A DNA stretch of 6,371 nucleotides from Thermomicrobiaceae bacterium. Lineage in GTDB: Bacteria; Chloroflexota; Chloroflexia; Thermomicrobiales; Thermomicrobiaceae. Positions 5,967 through 6,371 of this stretch are shown piece by piece. Below the pieces are notes generated by a model. The model made no database searches and had not been told where the DNA came from. It saw nothing but the letters and a program-made list of their open reading frames with translations. Both the position numbers and the translations under genes were made by a program. The DNA is taken from contig JAICWZ010000116.1 of assembly GCA_025966355.1 (NCBI GenBank), positions 1-6,371 on the forward strand, read 5' to 3'. Position 1 is the first letter of the stretch. Each line of letters opens with the position of its first letter.

Positions 5967-5993
5967 CTACGAGAAACCGTCCGATCGTCGGGC

Positions 5994-6009
5994 GCGACGC
6001 ATGCGTCGC
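5994..6009. repeat. Perfect 16-bp palindrome GCGACGCATGCGTCGC
   Basis: The 16 bases equal their own reverse complement. They are framed by GGGC on the left (5990-5993) and CC on the right (6010-6011), so the unit has the same GGGCG...CGCCC outline as the palindrome 27 nt upstream. It is probably another copy of a REP-like family; a protein binding site is possible but less likely given the neighbours. Confidence 0.6.
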
Positions 6010-6117
6010 CCGGCCGATGTGCGCATGCACGAGGCGTGTCTCCACAGGAACGTCGACTTCCGGCCTTTCACGGTTTCCCCAATCGACCACCAGCGATCAT
6101 CTTTCGTCCTCCGTTAC

Positions 6118-6135
6118 GTCAATCAACCGATTGAC
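6118..6135. promoter_or_regulatory. Inverted repeat over the -35 box, candidate operator
   Basis: GTCAATC (6118-6124) and GATTGAC (6129-6135) are a perfect 7-bp inverted repeat separated by AACC. The right arm overlaps the TTGACA -35 hexamer of the promoter for the downstream regulator. That position would let a bound protein block RNA polymerase. Autoregulation by the truncated HTH gene is a natural guess but is not shown. Confidence 0.5.
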
Positions 6136-6159
6136 AGGCGGCGTTTTGTGCACTAGGAT
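6131..6159 (+). promoter_or_regulatory. Sigma-70-type promoter TTGACA-17-TAGGAT
   Basis: A perfect -35 TTGACA (6131-6136), a 17-nt spacer and a -10 TAGGAT (6154-6159, 4 of 6) precede the partial regulator gene. Transcription would start near 6166 and leave a leader of about 50 nt, which contains a run of seven T. This is the best promoter match I see in the window. Confidence 0.68.
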
Positions 6160-6217
6160 GTCCCTGCCAAGTTTTTTTGACCATCTTAATTCTGTTGGCG
6201 CCGCTGTCTGTACCAAC

Positions 6218-6371
6218 ATGAGTGTGAGAAACGTGACTGAGACCGCCGTGCTTCCGGGGCTCGATTTTCGTCCAGCCGAGCGCTATGTCATTCAGATGCT
6301 TGAAGAGCTGCGCGTCATCTCGAACGCGCTCCGCTTGCAGATCCTCGACGTGCTTATCGCCGGGCCATTTA
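6218..6371 (+). CDS. Winged-helix (ArsR-like, HTH_20) transcriptional regulator, N-terminal part only
   Basis: Fifty-one codons are present before the window ends, with no stop. After a short variable arm, EELRVISNALRLQILDVLIAGPF (29-51) matches the opening helices of ArsR-like winged-helix domains, in which a phrase like 'vlsdplRlrIL..L' precedes the recognition helix. It is a DNA-binding regulator of unknown target; the sensing part and recognition helix are off the window. ATG 6218 is used as the start, but no clear Shine-Dalgarno precedes it, and in-frame GTG codons at 6224 and 6233 are alternatives. A strong promoter with an overlapping inverted repeat lies upstream. Confidence 0.75.
   Translation, partial: MSVRNVTETAVLPGLDFRPAERYVIQMLEELRVISNALRLQILDVLIAGPF

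Larger units (their letters stand above)
5203..6217. other. Gene-poor, repeat-rich region
   Basis: About 1 kb between the AhpD-like gene and the truncated regulator lacks any convincing intact gene. It contains a CCCTCACCC-type repeat, two adjacent REP-like hairpins, a beta-propeller gene fragment on the minus strand, a MITE-like element with perfect terminal inverted repeats, two more GGGCG-type palindromes, and the promoter of the next gene. Short open frames here (up to ~130 codons) are rich in arginine and proline, cross the palindromes and lack ribosome sites, so I treat them as chance frames in GC-rich repeats. Confidence 0.7.

Noticed and set aside
5352..6011. Possible CRISPR array in the repeat-rich region
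   Set aside because: The palindromes differ in sequence and spacing, there are no regular spacers, and no cas gene is present.
6171..6178. Run of seven T as a possible intrinsic terminator
   Set aside because: No GC-rich hairpin directly precedes it, and it falls in the leader just after a strong promoter.

Overview
This GC-rich window comes from a bacterial chromosome. Gene content, protein style and the palindromic GGGCG...CGCCC and TCCC...GGGA intergenic repeats recall Chloroflexota (Thermomicrobia / Sphaerobacter-like lineages). That placement rests on memory of such genomes, not on a database search.

Layout. (1) Positions 1-2660, minus strand: a two-gene metal-resistance operon. An ArsR/SmtB-family metal sensor overlaps by 3 nt the start of a P1B-type (Zn/Cd/Pb class) efflux ATPase. 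The ATPase runs off the left edge, with 752 codons present and only the last membrane segment(s) missing. An SmtB/CadC-like inverted repeat sits inside a plausible promoter just upstream of the sensor. (2) Positions 2887-4217, plus strand and divergent from the metal operon: two genes overlapping by 31 nt. They encode a cytoplasmic, heme-free sulfite-oxidase-fold molybdenum oxidoreductase and a single-chain FAD/NAD(P)H reductase. They look like an enzyme and its dedicated electron donor. (3) Positions 4342-5202, plus strand: a small DUF488 (YeaO-like) protein and an AhpD-like carboxymuconolactone-decarboxylase-family protein with a CxxC active site. (4) Positions 5203-6217: about 1 kb without a convincing intact gene. 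It holds palindromic REP-like units, a 204-bp MITE-like element with 17-bp perfect terminal inverted repeats around a long hairpin, and a fragment of a beta-propeller protein. (5) Positions 6118-6371, plus strand: a good sigma-70-type promoter with an inverted repeat over its -35 box, followed by the first 51 codons of an ArsR-like winged-helix regulator cut by the right edge.

Working together: the sensor should release its operator on binding Zn/Cd/Pb-type metal and allow synthesis of the efflux pump. The divergent molybdenum enzyme/flavin reductase pair is predicted to be a soluble, NAD(P)H-driven redox system. With the AhpD-like protein next door it suggests an oxidative or electrophile stress theme, though substrate and co-regulation are inferred. 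The most unusual items are the soluble Mo-reductase pair, the dual-site metal sensor and the MITE-like element abutting the propeller fragment.
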